Assembly (NCBI GenBank): GCA_041163745.1
Contig: JBEAQU010000016.1
Coordinates: 1 to 64,000, forward strand
DNA from: UBA6168 sp041163745
Lineage (GTDB): Bacteria; Bacteroidota; Bacteroidia; Chitinophagales; Saprospiraceae
DNA length: 64,000 nucleotides
Direction of reading: 5' to 3'
Below the pieces are notes generated by a model. That model saw only the letters and a list, made by a program, of their open reading frames with translations, was not told the origin of the DNA and ran no database searches. This document shows positions 27,299-36,283 of the stretch, piece by piece (position 1 is the first letter of the stretch; every line of letters starts with the position of its first letter). A program made the translations under genes and the position numbers.

Positions 27299-27904
27299 TC
27301 AGCGTGCCAGGAAGTCCTGCAAGGCCTCCGGTGTGTCGAGATCGACTGCCGCATCCTCGAAAGGTACACAAAGCACGACCCCCGCCTGATCTCGCAGCAG
27401 GTTGCGAGCGCCGGCAGGTCCGGAAAGCTTCGACAGGTCGTCAAACCAGGCTCGTCCGAACACCGCGGGCGGTCCGGTGCGGCCGCCATACTGGCAGGCG
27501 GCGATGGCTGCGTTTGCTTGTCCGACCACATGGGAAAGGGTGCGCAAGAGGTCTGCCGTCAGCAGCGGCTGGTCGCATAAAGTCACCAAGGCGGCGTCGC
27601 ATTCAGGAGCGATGAATTGAAGCGCCTTGATACCCACGGAAATACTACCGCCCATACCCGATTCCCAATCCGGATTGTACACCGGATGAACACTTGCCGA
27701 AGCCAATTCCTTCGAAATATCCTGTGCATAGGCTCCGAGCACCACCACCACGGGACCACATCCCGCCGCCTGCACTTTTCGAATGATGGACGTCACAAGG
27801 GGTTCTCCCCCGACCTTCAGGAGTTGTTTGCACGCGCCCATTCGGGTTGCCTGGCCTGCCGCCAGCACGACCGCCCCGACCTTCGATTCTCCCATGGTGG
27901 TCAT
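27299..27904 (-). CDS. MobA-like NTP transferase (molybdopterin cytidylyl/guanylyltransferase-like)
   Basis: This 201-residue protein belongs to the MobA-like NTP-transferase family, which transfers GMP or CMP to molybdenum cofactor or similar molecules. The N-terminus has the signature VVLAAGQATRMGACKQLLKVGG, a NTP-binding loop with the conserved lysine, and ALVTLCDQPLLTADLL lies in the middle. GPPAVFGRAWFDDLSKLSGPAGARNLL is typical for the MocA (CTP) branch. I chose ATG 27904 because AAGGA precedes it at good spacing. A later ATG at 27895 is possible. No other molybdenum genes are nearby. Confidence 0.8.
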   Translation of the reverse strand: MTTMGESKVGAVVLAAGQATRMGACKQLLKVGGEPLVTSIIRKVQAAGCGPVVVVLGAYAQDISKELASASVHPVYNPDWESGMGGSISVGIKALQFIAPECDAALVTLCDQPLLTADLLRTLSHVVGQANAAIAACQYGGRTGPPAVFGRAWFDDLSKLSGPAGARNLLRDQAGVVLCVPFEDAAVDLDTPEALQDFLAR

Positions 27905-28064
27905 ACCGTTCCTTTTTAGTGAGTGCCTTGTGAGCAGGAGAAGGGTGAAATTCGGAAAAATCTGGATCCTTGCCAACCATTTTCCGACAGCAATGCGCTA
28001 TCCTTGAAACAGCGCCGCGCATGCGGGCTGTGCGGGGAGCCTCCCGACAGTTTCCTTCGTGCAC

Positions 28065-28588
28065 ATGACACAGCCGGATCCTTACCATAGCGAAGCATCA
28101 CTTGTTCTGGCTTGCCTGCGCAAAGACCCGGCCGCCCAGCAACGCCTTTACAATCGCTACAAGAAGGCGATGTACACCCTGTCTTATCGGATCAGGGTAC
28201 TTTCAAAGAAGCGGAGGACGAGCTGCAGGAATTCTACGCCAAGGTCTTCCGGGGTTTGTCAGGCTACCGTGGAGAGTCGAACCTCGGGGCCTGGATCAAG
28301 ACCATCGTTGTCCGGACAGTGTACGGACTATTGAAGAAAAGACGTTTGTTCACGGACGACTTGTCACAAAAACCGGCTACCGATACCATCGACTGGGGGC
28401 ATACCATCGACACGGAATACCTGGAAGAAGCCATCGCCGCCCTGCCGGACGGATACCGGATGGTCTCCACCCTGACGGAAATCGAAGGCCATACCCACAA
28501 GGAGGTGGGAGAGCTGCTGGGCTTTTCGGAAGGAACGTCCAAATCGCAGTTGTTCCATGCCCAGCAGCGGTTGCGGAACATATTGTAA
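28065..28588 (+). pseudogene. ECF-type RNA polymerase sigma factor, frameshifted
   Basis: The N-terminal part in one frame (ASLVLACLRKDPAAQQRLYNRYKKAM, sigma region 2) is followed in another frame by AEDELQEFYAKVFRGL, a middle segment, and the sigma region 4 helix-turn-helix LPDGYRMVSTLTEIEGHTHKEVGELLGFS. A single-base deletion in the codon at about 28194-28195 (ATC AG GGT ACT) explains the shift. It is the first of three adjacent broken genes on the plus strand. The intact ancestor would have been about 175 residues, normal for an ECF sigma factor. Confidence 0.8.
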
Positions 28589-28647
28589 GACCTCGCCGGT
28601 GTCGGCCCGACGGCGACGGATGATGTTGATGCACAAAAAAAGATGCC

Positions 28648-29237
28648 ATGCAGGAATTGAACCAGGATTCCTTGCGTCGTTCCCTTGCCGCCCTGCCGCA
28701 ACGGGAACCGCCCGATGCCGGCTGGACATTCATCGAGGACCGGCTGGCGGAAACTTCCTGGCCGGAAATGCCCCTGTACGATCCGCCCGAGCGTATCTGG
28801 GGCCGTATCCCACGGTGCCTCGACCAGGACCACCGGCGCGGCTTGCGGATATCGATGGGGATGCGGGCCGCCGCGGTCTGGGCTGTCTTGGCATTCGCCA
28901 TCTTCTTGTACCGGCGGCTGTCCACCCTCCTGCCGGATTCCGACCACATCACTTTCTCGTAGGCTACGACGGATTCCTTGCTCCTCATACGGGATTGTAC
29001 GGAGGATGACGCTGCCTTCGATGAGTTTCTGGCCATGTGCGAAAACCGTGCTTTGCCTGCGACCAAACTGCCTTCCGGCAGATGCAGTCCGAACTGGCGG
29101 AACGCAGTACGGCCAGGGACGAGCTCCGCCAGGCGCTTGGAATCTATGGCCATTCCGCCGACCTCATCCTCCGAATAAAGGAGATAGAATTGGCACGTAC
29201 CGGAATTCTGAAGAAAATGATGGTGATGCTGTTCTGA
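28648..29237 (+). pseudogene. putative anti-sigma-like membrane protein, broken
   Basis: The remnant begins with MQELNQDSLRRSLAALPQ and has one membrane segment (AAAVWAVLAFAIFLY, about residues 73-88). An in-frame TAG at 28960-28962 follows TFS. The same frame continues as DSLLLIRDCTEDDAAFDEFLAMCENR, and a further frameshift near 29050 restores a frame ending in LRQALGIYGHSADLILRIKEIELARTGILKKM. One membrane helix behind a sigma factor is typical of anti-sigma genes, so I infer that role. The position 60 nt behind the sigma-factor remnant agrees. Two lesions make a functional product unlikely. Confidence 0.6.
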
Positions 29238-29305
29238 CAGCTCCCCATCGTCCGTGCGTCAGATACAACAATCGAAGGCACGGGTCGTTAAAACCCTGTC
29301 AGTTT

Positions 29306-30205
29306 ATGATACAGTTTTTCTTTACCATCGGGACCATCGGCTGGATGCTGCTGTCGATCGGCATCCAGGTCCAGACAACCTTCCAGGTTGTGACCTGCAC
29401 CATCGAAAAGTCCGTTCCGTACGATGCGGGCAACGAACTCAATATCGAAGGAGAAAAAGCCGCAATCCACGTGGAGAGCTGGCCCTGTCAGGAAGTCAAG
29501 GTCACAGTGGAGTTGATCGCCCGTCACCCGGACCGGGAAACAGCTCGTAAAGCTTTGGAGGACAAGCAGTTCTCCGCCACCCGCCATGGCGACGAACTGT
29601 ATTTCCGGAATTACTTCCGGCCCAGCGACGGGCTGTCCTAACATGCGGACCGCAAGGAAGTATACACCATCACGCTTCCGGCGGACTGTCCTGTTTACCG
29701 CAAGAACAACTTCGGCATCACCCAGGTCAGCGACCTGGTGAACCGGCTACGGATCCAATAGGAGTGCTCCCAGGTCCGGCTCGAAAACCTTCGCGGCACA
29801 GTCGGGCTAGAATCCCGTTTCGGGGATGTCACCGGCCGCAACATCGACGGTACCGTCACCGTCCGTGCCATACGTTCCGACCTTACCTTCCACGATATCA
29901 ATGGGACCTGGGATGTGTTCACACAATACGGCATCACCAAGGTCTTCATCAATACGGCGTCGGACCTGTTGCGCATGAATGTGGAAGAGGGAAAGTCGGA
30001 TGTTTATTTCTTAAACCCATGGCCCGGCGCCTCCGGCTACACGCTGCTGGCGCATTACGGCAATACTTCCGTTCCACAGAACCTCAAGTTCAATCTGCTG
30101 GAGAATACGGACCAATTGAAAAAAGCTGTCTTCTCCACCCGGGTGGGACAATCGACCATTTCCGTCAACATCTCCTTCGGGGACATCACCGTCAAGCATC
30201 CCTGA
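29306..30205 (+). pseudogene. DUF4097-like secreted adhesin-type protein, with two premature stops
   Basis: The 299-codon frame (with signal peptide MIQFFFTIGTIGWMLLSIGIQ) is interrupted by TAA at 29639-29641 and TAG at 29759-29761. The frame beyond each stop remains coherent: KEVYTITLPADCPVYRKNNFGITQVSDL, then LENLRGTVGLESRFGDVTGRNIDGTVTVRAIRSDLT. The repeated beta-strand pattern with G-x-V and D-x-T turns resembles DUF4097 beta-helix proteins often encoded beside sigma/anti-sigma pairs. It ends within lpxB on the opposite strand (14-nt overlap). The stops show the gene is dead, unless the assembly is wrong. Confidence 0.7.
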
Positions 30206-31343
30206 GCGGGCGCCCGGGCTTCGGGGTCGCCTGCGGCAACCGCTCCAGATCCGCCACGATCATCCCGGCCGTCCGTTGCGCAGCCGCCGTAGAACCCAGG
30301 AGCCGCCGAATCTCCGCATAGCCGGACAGCATGGCTTCCCGCCCCGCTGGCAGGAACAGTTCACGGAGGGCGGCATCCAGCTGGTCCGGGTTGTAAGCCT
30401 GCTGGATCAGTTCTCGCACCAAGGGCCTGCCAATCACCAGATTCACCAGGGAAATGAATCGCAGCGAAGGGTTGACCAGCCGGCGTGCCAGCCAATAGGA
30501 TACCCGGCCTCCTTTGTAGCAAACCACCTGGGGAACGCCGTGCAGGGCGGTTTCCAGGGTGGCGGTCCCGGAGGTGACCAAAGCCGCCGTCGCCTCCCGC
30601 AGCAGGCCGTAGGTCTGGTCATAAACGATCGTAACAGGACTGTCAGGACCCAACAGCCGGTCGTACAACGCTGCCGGCACGGAAGGCGCCGCTGCCACGA
30701 CGAAGCGCCAGGAACGATGCCGCTCGGCCACCCGGGCCATCACCGGCAGCATGCGGCGGATCTCCTGAACCCGGCTGCCTGGCAGCAGGGCCACCACCGG
30801 CGGACCGACCGCCGGGATTCCGTCGCCCGGCAAGGGGTTTTCCGACAGGATTTCTGTCAAGGGATGCCCTACATATTGGGCGTCAACCCCATGGGATGCG
30901 AAGAACGCCTTTTCGAACGGAAGGATGCAGAAGAGCAGTCGGACATGGTCCCGGATGATGCTGACCCGGCTGCTGTGCCAGGCCCATAACTGCGGGGCGA
31001 TGTAATAGTACACACGAAATCCCTGCCGGTGGGCCCATCGCGCCATCCGGAGGTTGAATCCCGGATAGTCGATCAATATGACCCCGTCCGGTCGGAAAGA
31101 ACGGATTTCCTGCCGGCAGATCCGAAAATTGCGGATAATTTCCGGCAGGTGTTTCACAACCTCCACAAAGCCCATGAACGCCAGCTCCCGGTAATGTTTT
31201 GTCAACCGGGCACCTGCGGCCGCCATCCTTTCCCCGCCCCAGCAGCGGATGTCGGCACCTGCATCAGCGGACCGAAGGGCTTCGACCAAACGCGCACCGT
31301 GCAAATCGCCGGACGCCTCTCCCGCAAGGATGAAATATCGCAT
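30192..31343 (-). CDS. lpxB: lipid-A-disaccharide synthase
   Basis: LpxB joins UDP-2,3-diacylglucosamine and lipid X to form the lipid A disaccharide at the inner membrane. The 383-residue protein has the start RYFILAGEASGDLHGARLVEAL, then FMGFVEVVKHLPEI, LIDYPGFNLRMARWAH, APQLWAWHSSRV and VGHPLTEIL, which are standard LpxB motifs. GSRVQEI and SGTATLETAL near the C-terminal half match the nucleotide-binding part. I chose ATG 31343; the frame extends upstream without family-like residues. Its 3' end overlaps the DUF4097-like remnant by 14 nt on the opposite strand. Confidence 0.93.
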   Translation of the reverse strand: MRYFILAGEASGDLHGARLVEALRSADAGADIRCWGGERMAAAGARLTKHYRELAFMGFVEVVKHLPEIIRNFRICRQEIRSFRPDGVILIDYPGFNLRMARWAHRQGFRVYYYIAPQLWAWHSSRVSIIRDHVRLLFCILPFEKAFFASHGVDAQYVGHPLTEILSENPLPGDGIPAVGPPVVALLPGSRVQEIRRMLPVMARVAERHRSWRFVVAAAPSVPAALYDRLLGPDSPVTIVYDQTYGLLREATAALVTSGTATLETALHGVPQVVCYKGGRVSYWLARRLVNPSLRFISLVNLVIGRPLVRELIQQAYNPDQLDAALRELFLPAGREAMLSGYAEIRRLLGSTAAAQRTAGMIVADLERLPQATPKPGRPLRDA

Positions 31344-31485
31344 CTCTTTCAATTGACGCATGACGAGGCCGACCGGAGAATCCACCATGTCACCACGTTG
31401 CTTCACCGGCACCGGCCGCTTTTCCGTGGCGACCCGGAACAACCTGACCTGGATGTCGGGTCGGTCCGCATGGCCAGCGGGGACA

Positions 31486-31788
31486 TTACCCTTCCATATC
31501 CAACAGCTGCCGCAACTCCTTCTTTTCCGACGGCCGGATATCGTTCCATCGCCTGTCCTGTAATCCCATCTCAATGGAATAAAAAATAGGGAGGTGGGGT
31601 CGGACCCCTTGGGCCAACAAAGCATCCCTTATCTGCCGATAGTCCGCCCGCAAGAGGTCCTCCTCCGTGAATATACCGATCGCATGCATGATCCGAACCA
31701 TATAGGGTCCGAAATTTTTGATTTCATCCAACTGACGCATAAGGAGAGAGTTGTACAGGTCATCCGGCCGCTGTTTTCTTCCGGTCAT
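31486..31788 (-). CDS. TfoX C-terminal-like helix-hairpin-helix protein
   Basis: The 100-residue protein aligns by pattern with the TfoX C-terminal domain: NFGPYMVRIMHAIGIFTEEDL, a helix-hairpin-helix, followed by the terminal IFYSIEMGLQDRRWNDIRPSEKKELRQLL. TfoX is a competence regulator in gammaproteobacteria, but stand-alone domains of this size are common in Bacteroidota with no known role. It starts at ATG 31788 and lies 142 nt before lpxB on the same strand. Regulation is not visible. Confidence 0.7.
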   Translation of the reverse strand: MTGRKQRPDDLYNSLLMRQLDEIKNFGPYMVRIMHAIGIFTEEDLLRADYRQIRDALLAQGVRPHLPIFYSIEMGLQDRRWNDIRPSEKKELRQLLDMEG

Positions 31789-32092
31789 CGGAAATTCGTG
31801 GTCCGGCCGTACCCCCGGATGCTGTATCGGACAAGCCCGGTCGACTTCAGGCAGCGGCTGTTATAAAGATACACCGTTTTCGTCGATCGGTCAAACGCAG
31901 CGTTTCTTTCTTTTTCTCTTCGGGCGAGCCTGCGCCGGCTGACTTTTCGCAGTGCCGGATGCCAAGCTACGCAAAATGTGCTACATTGGCGTCCAGGTAG
32001 GTTTCCGCATCCTTATTGTACGGCCTGCCTGCAACCAGGGGGCAAGCCCTGGTCGACCACATGCCTGCACCAAATAAACATCAGAGAACAAT
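31789..32092. other. region upstream of kynA
   Basis: No gene is visible. The kynA leader holds a perfect 7-bp hairpin, ACCAGGG with CCCTGGT, at about 32033-32051. TACATTGG near 31981 is a weak match to the -7 element. I could not recognise a known riboswitch. Confidence 0.35.
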
Positions 32093-33139
32093 ATGCCGAT
32101 GGAAGCAGTGAATTATTCGACTTACCTGCAGTTGGAAAAGATACTGAACGCGCAGCTGCCGGAAAGCGACCGGCACGGCGCGCCGGCGCATGATGAGATG
32201 CTCTTCATCATCATTCACCAAACGTATGAGCTCTGGTTCAAGCAGATCCTCTTCGAAGTGGAGGCCATTCTGACGACGATGGGAAAATCTGTCATCCCGG
32301 ACAATTCCCCTGATCTGCAGACCATCGTACATCGGTTGAACCGCATCTGTGTCATACTCCGGGTGGCTGTTCACCAGATCGACATTCTCGAGACCATGAC
32401 CCCCATGGATTTCCTGGATTTCCGCGATTTCCTGCGGCCTGCGTCCGGGTTTCAAAGCCTTCAGTTCAAGTTGCTCGAGGCGCGGTTGGGGTTGCGATTC
32501 GAGGAAAGGTTCGGCAAAGCGTTCTATCAGGCCCAGCTGAAGCCGGACGAAGTGGCGCTGCTGCAGGCCGCGGACGACCAACCGTCCTTGTTGGAATTGG
32601 TCGATACCTGGTTGGAGCGCATGCCGTTTTTCGATGACCCCAACTGCTGGCCGGATCATCCGGTCTCGCCCGGCGGCGGAGACGCCGTCCATCCGTTCTG
32701 GGAGCAATACCGGGCGTGTTACGCCATGGGTCTACAGGAACGGGAGCGTGGCAATCTAGCGGAATTCGACCGTATGTTCCTGTCCGATTCCAGCGATGCG
32801 GAACGGAATCTGTGTGCCAAGGCTTGCAGGGCCGCTTTGTTCATCCTGCTTTACCGAGGATATCCGATGTTACAGATGCCTTTCCAATTGCTTAATCTGC
32901 TGTTGGAGACCGATGAGTTGCTTTCGACTTGGCGGTACCGACACATGAACATGGTCCACCGGATGATCGGAACCAGGGTCGGCACCGGCGGTTCTTCCGG
33001 CAAGGAATACCTGCGTGCGGCCTTGGACAAGCATTATATTTTCCGGGAGGTGGCTGCCCTGAACAGTTTCCTCATCGAGCGGAGGAACTTGCCGACCCTC
33101 CACCGACGGCTGGAGGCACAGCTCGGCTTCTCATCATAG
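32093..33139 (+). CDS. kynA: tryptophan 2,3-dioxygenase
   Basis: KynA uses heme and O2 to open the indole ring of tryptophan, giving N-formylkynurenine. The 348-residue protein contains HQTYELWFKQILFE (substrate-pocket histidine, near residue 42), SGFQSLQFKLLEARLGL and RHMNMVHRMIGTRVGTGGSSGKEYL, in which the heme-ligand histidine and the substrate-binding GTGGSSG loop lie. All key residues are present. Kynurenine formamidase is encoded 4.8 kb upstream on the same strand. No kynurenine monooxygenase or kynureninase lies in the window, so the end product of this route is unknown. Confidence 0.95.
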   Translation: MPMEAVNYSTYLQLEKILNAQLPESDRHGAPAHDEMLFIIIHQTYELWFKQILFEVEAILTTMGKSVIPDNSPDLQTIVHRLNRICVILRVAVHQIDILETMTPMDFLDFRDFLRPASGFQSLQFKLLEARLGLRFEERFGKAFYQAQLKPDEVALLQAADDQPSLLELVDTWLERMPFFDDPNCWPDHPVSPGGGDAVHPFWEQYRACYAMGLQERERGNLAEFDRMFLSDSSDAERNLCAKACRAALFILLYRGYPMLQMPFQLLNLLLETDELLSTWRYRHMNMVHRMIGTRVGTGGSSGKEYLRAALDKHYIFREVAALNSFLIERRNLPTLHRRLEAQLGFSS

Positions 33140-33145
33140 GAAGGC

Positions 33146-33451
33146 TCACAGCACAAATTTGCCGAATGCGGCCAGCCAGGCGATGATCCAGGCGGTGGTG
33201 GCCAATACGATCCCGCGGACAGCCTGCCGGCGGTATTGCTGTTGCGACTTGTTCAGCAGCCATGCATTGGCGGCGATGCCGATGATGCTGCAGGTCCGTT
33301 CCCGGAAATAAGGTGTGAAACGAGCCGTCGGAAGCAAGCCGGACAGCTCCAGTAGTTCGTAGGCGCCGTACAGGGTGCCGAACACCAATATCGGCAGCAG
33401 GATACCGGCCAGCAACCCGCTCGCCAGCTTGTCGTTTTGCAGCAATTTCAT
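33146..33451 (-). CDS. small hypothetical membrane protein
   Basis: The 101-residue protein has two clear hydrophobic segments (LASGLLAGILLPILVFGTLYGA, about residues 9-30, and IVLATTAWIIAWLAAFGKFVL at the end). A moderately hydrophobic third part lies near residues 54-65. I do not recognise the family by name. The ATG at 33451 gives an N-terminus that suits a membrane protein. It follows surE on the same strand after 160 nt, a layout seen for similar small proteins in Bacteroidota, so a link with surE expression is possible. Confidence 0.7.
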   Translation of the reverse strand: MKLLQNDKLASGLLAGILLPILVFGTLYGAYELLELSGLLPTARFTPYFRERTCSIIGIAANAWLLNKSQQQYRRQAVRGIVLATTAWIIAWLAAFGKFVL

Positions 33452-33612
33452 GATGCGTGCGTTTCTGTGCACCTGCCGGGCAAACACCGTCGGACGTCCT
33501 TCCCCTCGTCCTGCCATGACCGTTCGGACAGGTGCGACACAAATTGTCGTTCCAGTGATCCGAGGAGACGCGACTTGCCCATGCGGGAGAGACACATGAG
33601 GTTTGCGCCCAT

Positions 33613-34398
33613 TCAGACCACCACCTCCGCCTGCTCCAATGTTCGGAGCGGCACGATCGCCGGGTATCGGGTCAGGTCATGACCGGATGGGACGACGGAG
33701 ATGAAACCGTTCTCGAGGGCATGGATATCGGTGTCCTCCCCGGTGTCCTCGTTGAGAAAATCACCGGTCAGCCAGTAATATTTCTGCCCGCGCGGATCGA
33801 CGGATTCCACATATCGTTCGATCCACCTGGCTTCCGCCTGCCGGCATACCCGGATACCTTTTATTTCCGATCTTTTAAGGTTCGGAATGTTGACATTCAG
33901 TAGTTTGCAATGGTCGAGCCCGTTTTGCAGGACATGCTCGATGATGGTGCGGACAAACGGCTTGGCCGCTTCGAAATCCGCATCCCAGGCATAGTCGAGC
34001 AGGGAGAATCCGATGGAGTCGATGCCTTCGAGGGAGGCTTCCATCGCGGCGGACATGGTACCGGAGTACAGGATGTTCAGCGAGGCGTTGGAGCCGTGGT
34101 TGATACCGGACACGCACAGATCCGCCTCCCGTTGGTGAAGGATGATGTGTTTCGCGAGTTTGACACAATCCACCGGAGTGCCGCTGCACTCCCAAGCCTC
34201 CACCTGGCCGAACAGGTCCACTTTCTTGAGTCGCAGCGGGTCCTTGAGTGTGATGGCGTGCCCTTGTCCGGACTGTGGGGAATCCGGTGCCACGACGATG
34301 ACATCTCCCAATTCGGTCGCAACTTCGAGCAACGCCTTGAGGCCGGGCGCATTGATGCCGTCATCGTTGGTCAGTAAGATCAGTGGCCTGTATTCCAT
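33613..34398 (-). CDS. surE: 5'/3'-nucleotidase SurE
   Basis: SurE is a metal-dependent nucleotidase and exopolyphosphatase linked to survival in stationary phase. The 261-residue cytoplasmic protein begins with ILLTNDDGINAPGLKAL, in which the paired aspartates bind the metal. VVAPDSPQSGQGHAITL, CSGTPVDCVKLA and VSGINHGSNASLNILYSGTMSAAMEA follow in the normal order. I chose ATG 34398, and a TAGCTTTG box at 34425-34432 on the minus strand could serve as its -7 element. Confidence 0.95.
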   Translation of the reverse strand: MEYRPLILLTNDDGINAPGLKALLEVATELGDVIVVAPDSPQSGQGHAITLKDPLRLKKVDLFGQVEAWECSGTPVDCVKLAKHIILHQREADLCVSGINHGSNASLNILYSGTMSAAMEASLEGIDSIGFSLLDYAWDADFEAAKPFVRTIIEHVLQNGLDHCKLLNVNIPNLKRSEIKGIRVCRQAEARWIERYVESVDPRGQKYYWLTGDFLNEDTGEDTDIHALENGFISVVPSGHDLTRYPAIVPLRTLEQAEVVV

Positions 34399-34424
34399 AG
34401 GGTCGTGATGAATTGTTCCGGAGG

Positions 34425-34432
34425 CAAAGCTA
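34425..34432 (-). promoter_or_regulatory. -7 box for surE
   Basis: TAGCTTTG on the minus strand matches TAnnTTTG, 27 nt before the surE ATG. No matching TTG was seen upstream. Confidence 0.4.
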
Positions 34433-34549
34433 ACCGCTTTGCCGGGAAATCGGGTCAGGTGACGTCGGATAATGCGGAATGGCAAGCGAAGTCGGGTATG
34501 GTAGCCCTTCCGAAGCATCGACGGGGCACCGGCCACCTTGGCAGCAGGC

Positions 34550-36190
34550 TCAGCCGAAGACCTTGACCCGTCGGACCAGTTCCCTTATGTCGGATTCGGC
34601 GGCGGCTGCTTTTTCCGCCGTCCAGGACAGGAGCCGGCCCATGTCGGCGAGGATGACCGGCAGATTGTCCTCGATGCTGCGGATATGGAAATAAAGGCGA
34701 CCGGTGCGGCGTTCGAGGAAGTCGGCGGGTTCCAGGACCCATTCATGACGGATGGCATGCTGGAGTTCTGCCCGCAGCAGTCGGGTATCGGGCCTTAAGT
34801 CGTCATAGGAGGACATGTCCGACAAAATCCGCACGGCATCCGGACCGTAGTTTTCCAGCAGGTAATCGGTATGGAAGTCGGGAAGATCCTCCGAACGTAC
34901 CTTTTGCCGGATCGTTTCCCGCAGCAACGGCAGGGAAGCAGCGGTCAGCGGTTCTCCGGCGAGAAGGGGGATCCGGTGGGTTTCGCATGGACGGAAGGTA
35001 TCAAGCCCTTCGGCGACCCGATTGCGCATGACGAGGTCCACGACCCGGGCAGCCATTTTCCGGTAGCCGGTCAGCTTGCCGCCGGCGATGGAGATCAGGC
35101 CGGTGGGGGAGGAGAAGATTTCATCTTTGCGGCTCATCTCGCCGGCGGACTTGCCTGTTTCGAAGATGAGCGGGCGCAAGCCGGCCCAGGTGCTTTCCAC
35201 ATCCGCGGTGTTCAGTTTGGCGGACGGAAACATCTGATTGGTGCCTTCCAGAATGTAATCGACATCCGCCGCGTCGGCAAAGACCTGGTCCCGGTCACCT
35301 TGGTAGGGGGTGTCGGTGGTGCCTATGTAGGTGGTTCGGTGCCGGGGTATGGCAAATAGCATCCTGCCGTCCGGTATGTCGAAGTACACGGCATGCCGTA
35401 TGGGAAGCCGTTCCCGGGGCACGACCACGTGGACACCTTTGGAAAGAAAAATCTGTTTGCCTGTCAAAGACCCGTCCTTCTCCCGGAGTCTGTCCACCCA
35501 GGGTCCGGCGGCACTGACGATATGGCGGGCCTGCACGGATAAGCTCTCTCCGCCGTTGCTGTCAAGGAAGGTGAGCCCCGTCAGCCGTCCGTTGTCGCTG
35601 TACTGAAAAGACCGGACTTCGGCATAATTGAGGCAGCGTGCACCGTATCGGACGGCGGTCTTGATCAGTTCGATGGTGAGGCGGGCGTCATCGGTGCGGT
35701 ATTCCGCATAAAAGCCGCCGCCCAACAGCTGGGCTTGGTGTATCAGCGGCTCACGGTCGAGCGTTTCTGCCCGGTTGAGCATCGTCCTGCGGTCCTCCTG
35801 CCGGACACCGGCCAGCAGGTCGTACAGCCATAGCCCGAAGGCGGTGGAATGTTTGCCGAAGGTTCCGTTTTGGAAAATTGGGAGCAACATTTTCTCCGCC
35901 TTCACAAGATGGGGGGCCAGCCGGTGTACGATGGCACGTTCACGGCCCACTTCCTGCACCAATCTGAATTCCAATTGTTTCAAATAACGCAAGCCACCAT
36001 GTATCAATTTTGTAGATTTGCTGCTGGTTCCGGCGGCGAAATCCGTTTTTTCGAGCAGGAGGACCGACAAGCCGCGCGAGCTGGCATCCAGGGCGATTCC
36101 GGCGCCGGTGATGCCGCCACCGATGACGACGAGGTCGAAATTTTTGGTGGTCAGTTCCGTGAGTGTCTCTTTGCGTTGCGTTGTTACCAT
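34550..36190 (-). CDS. glpD: glycerol-3-phosphate dehydrogenase (FAD-dependent)
   Basis: GlpD oxidises sn-glycerol 3-phosphate to dihydroxyacetone phosphate at the inner membrane and passes electrons to quinones. The 546-residue protein has the FAD-binding motif LVVIGGGITGAGIALDASSRG near residue 20. LLLEKTDFAAGTSSKSTKLIHGGLRYL is a classic GlpD signature, and WAGLRPL and GGKLTGYRKMAARVVDLV follow. Its length is normal. It starts at ATG 36190, about 90 nt from a divergent PfkB kinase gene. Confidence 0.94.
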   Translation of the reverse strand: MVTTQRKETLTELTTKNFDLVVIGGGITGAGIALDASSRGLSVLLLEKTDFAAGTSSKSTKLIHGGLRYLKQLEFRLVQEVGRERAIVHRLAPHLVKAEKMLLPIFQNGTFGKHSTAFGLWLYDLLAGVRQEDRRTMLNRAETLDREPLIHQAQLLGGGFYAEYRTDDARLTIELIKTAVRYGARCLNYAEVRSFQYSDNGRLTGLTFLDSNGGESLSVQARHIVSAAGPWVDRLREKDGSLTGKQIFLSKGVHVVVPRERLPIRHAVYFDIPDGRMLFAIPRHRTTYIGTTDTPYQGDRDQVFADAADVDYILEGTNQMFPSAKLNTADVESTWAGLRPLIFETGKSAGEMSRKDEIFSSPTGLISIAGGKLTGYRKMAARVVDLVMRNRVAEGLDTFRPCETHRIPLLAGEPLTAASLPLLRETIRQKVRSEDLPDFHTDYLLENYGPDAVRILSDMSSYDDLRPDTRLLRAELQHAIRHEWVLEPADFLERRTGRLYFHIRSIEDNLPVILADMGRLLSWTAEKAAAAESDIRELVRRVKVFG

Positions 36191-36283
36191 GAATGACAGC
36201 GAATGGACTTTGTCGGTGATTGTTCCGTCGGAAACCCCTACGGCGGTCGGAAATTATAACGTTTCATTTCATTTCTTGTTCTC

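Noticed and set aside
28187..28200. Programmed frameshift in the sigma factor
   Set aside because: No slippery heptamer is seen, and the two neighbouring genes also carry stops or shifts, so decay is simpler.
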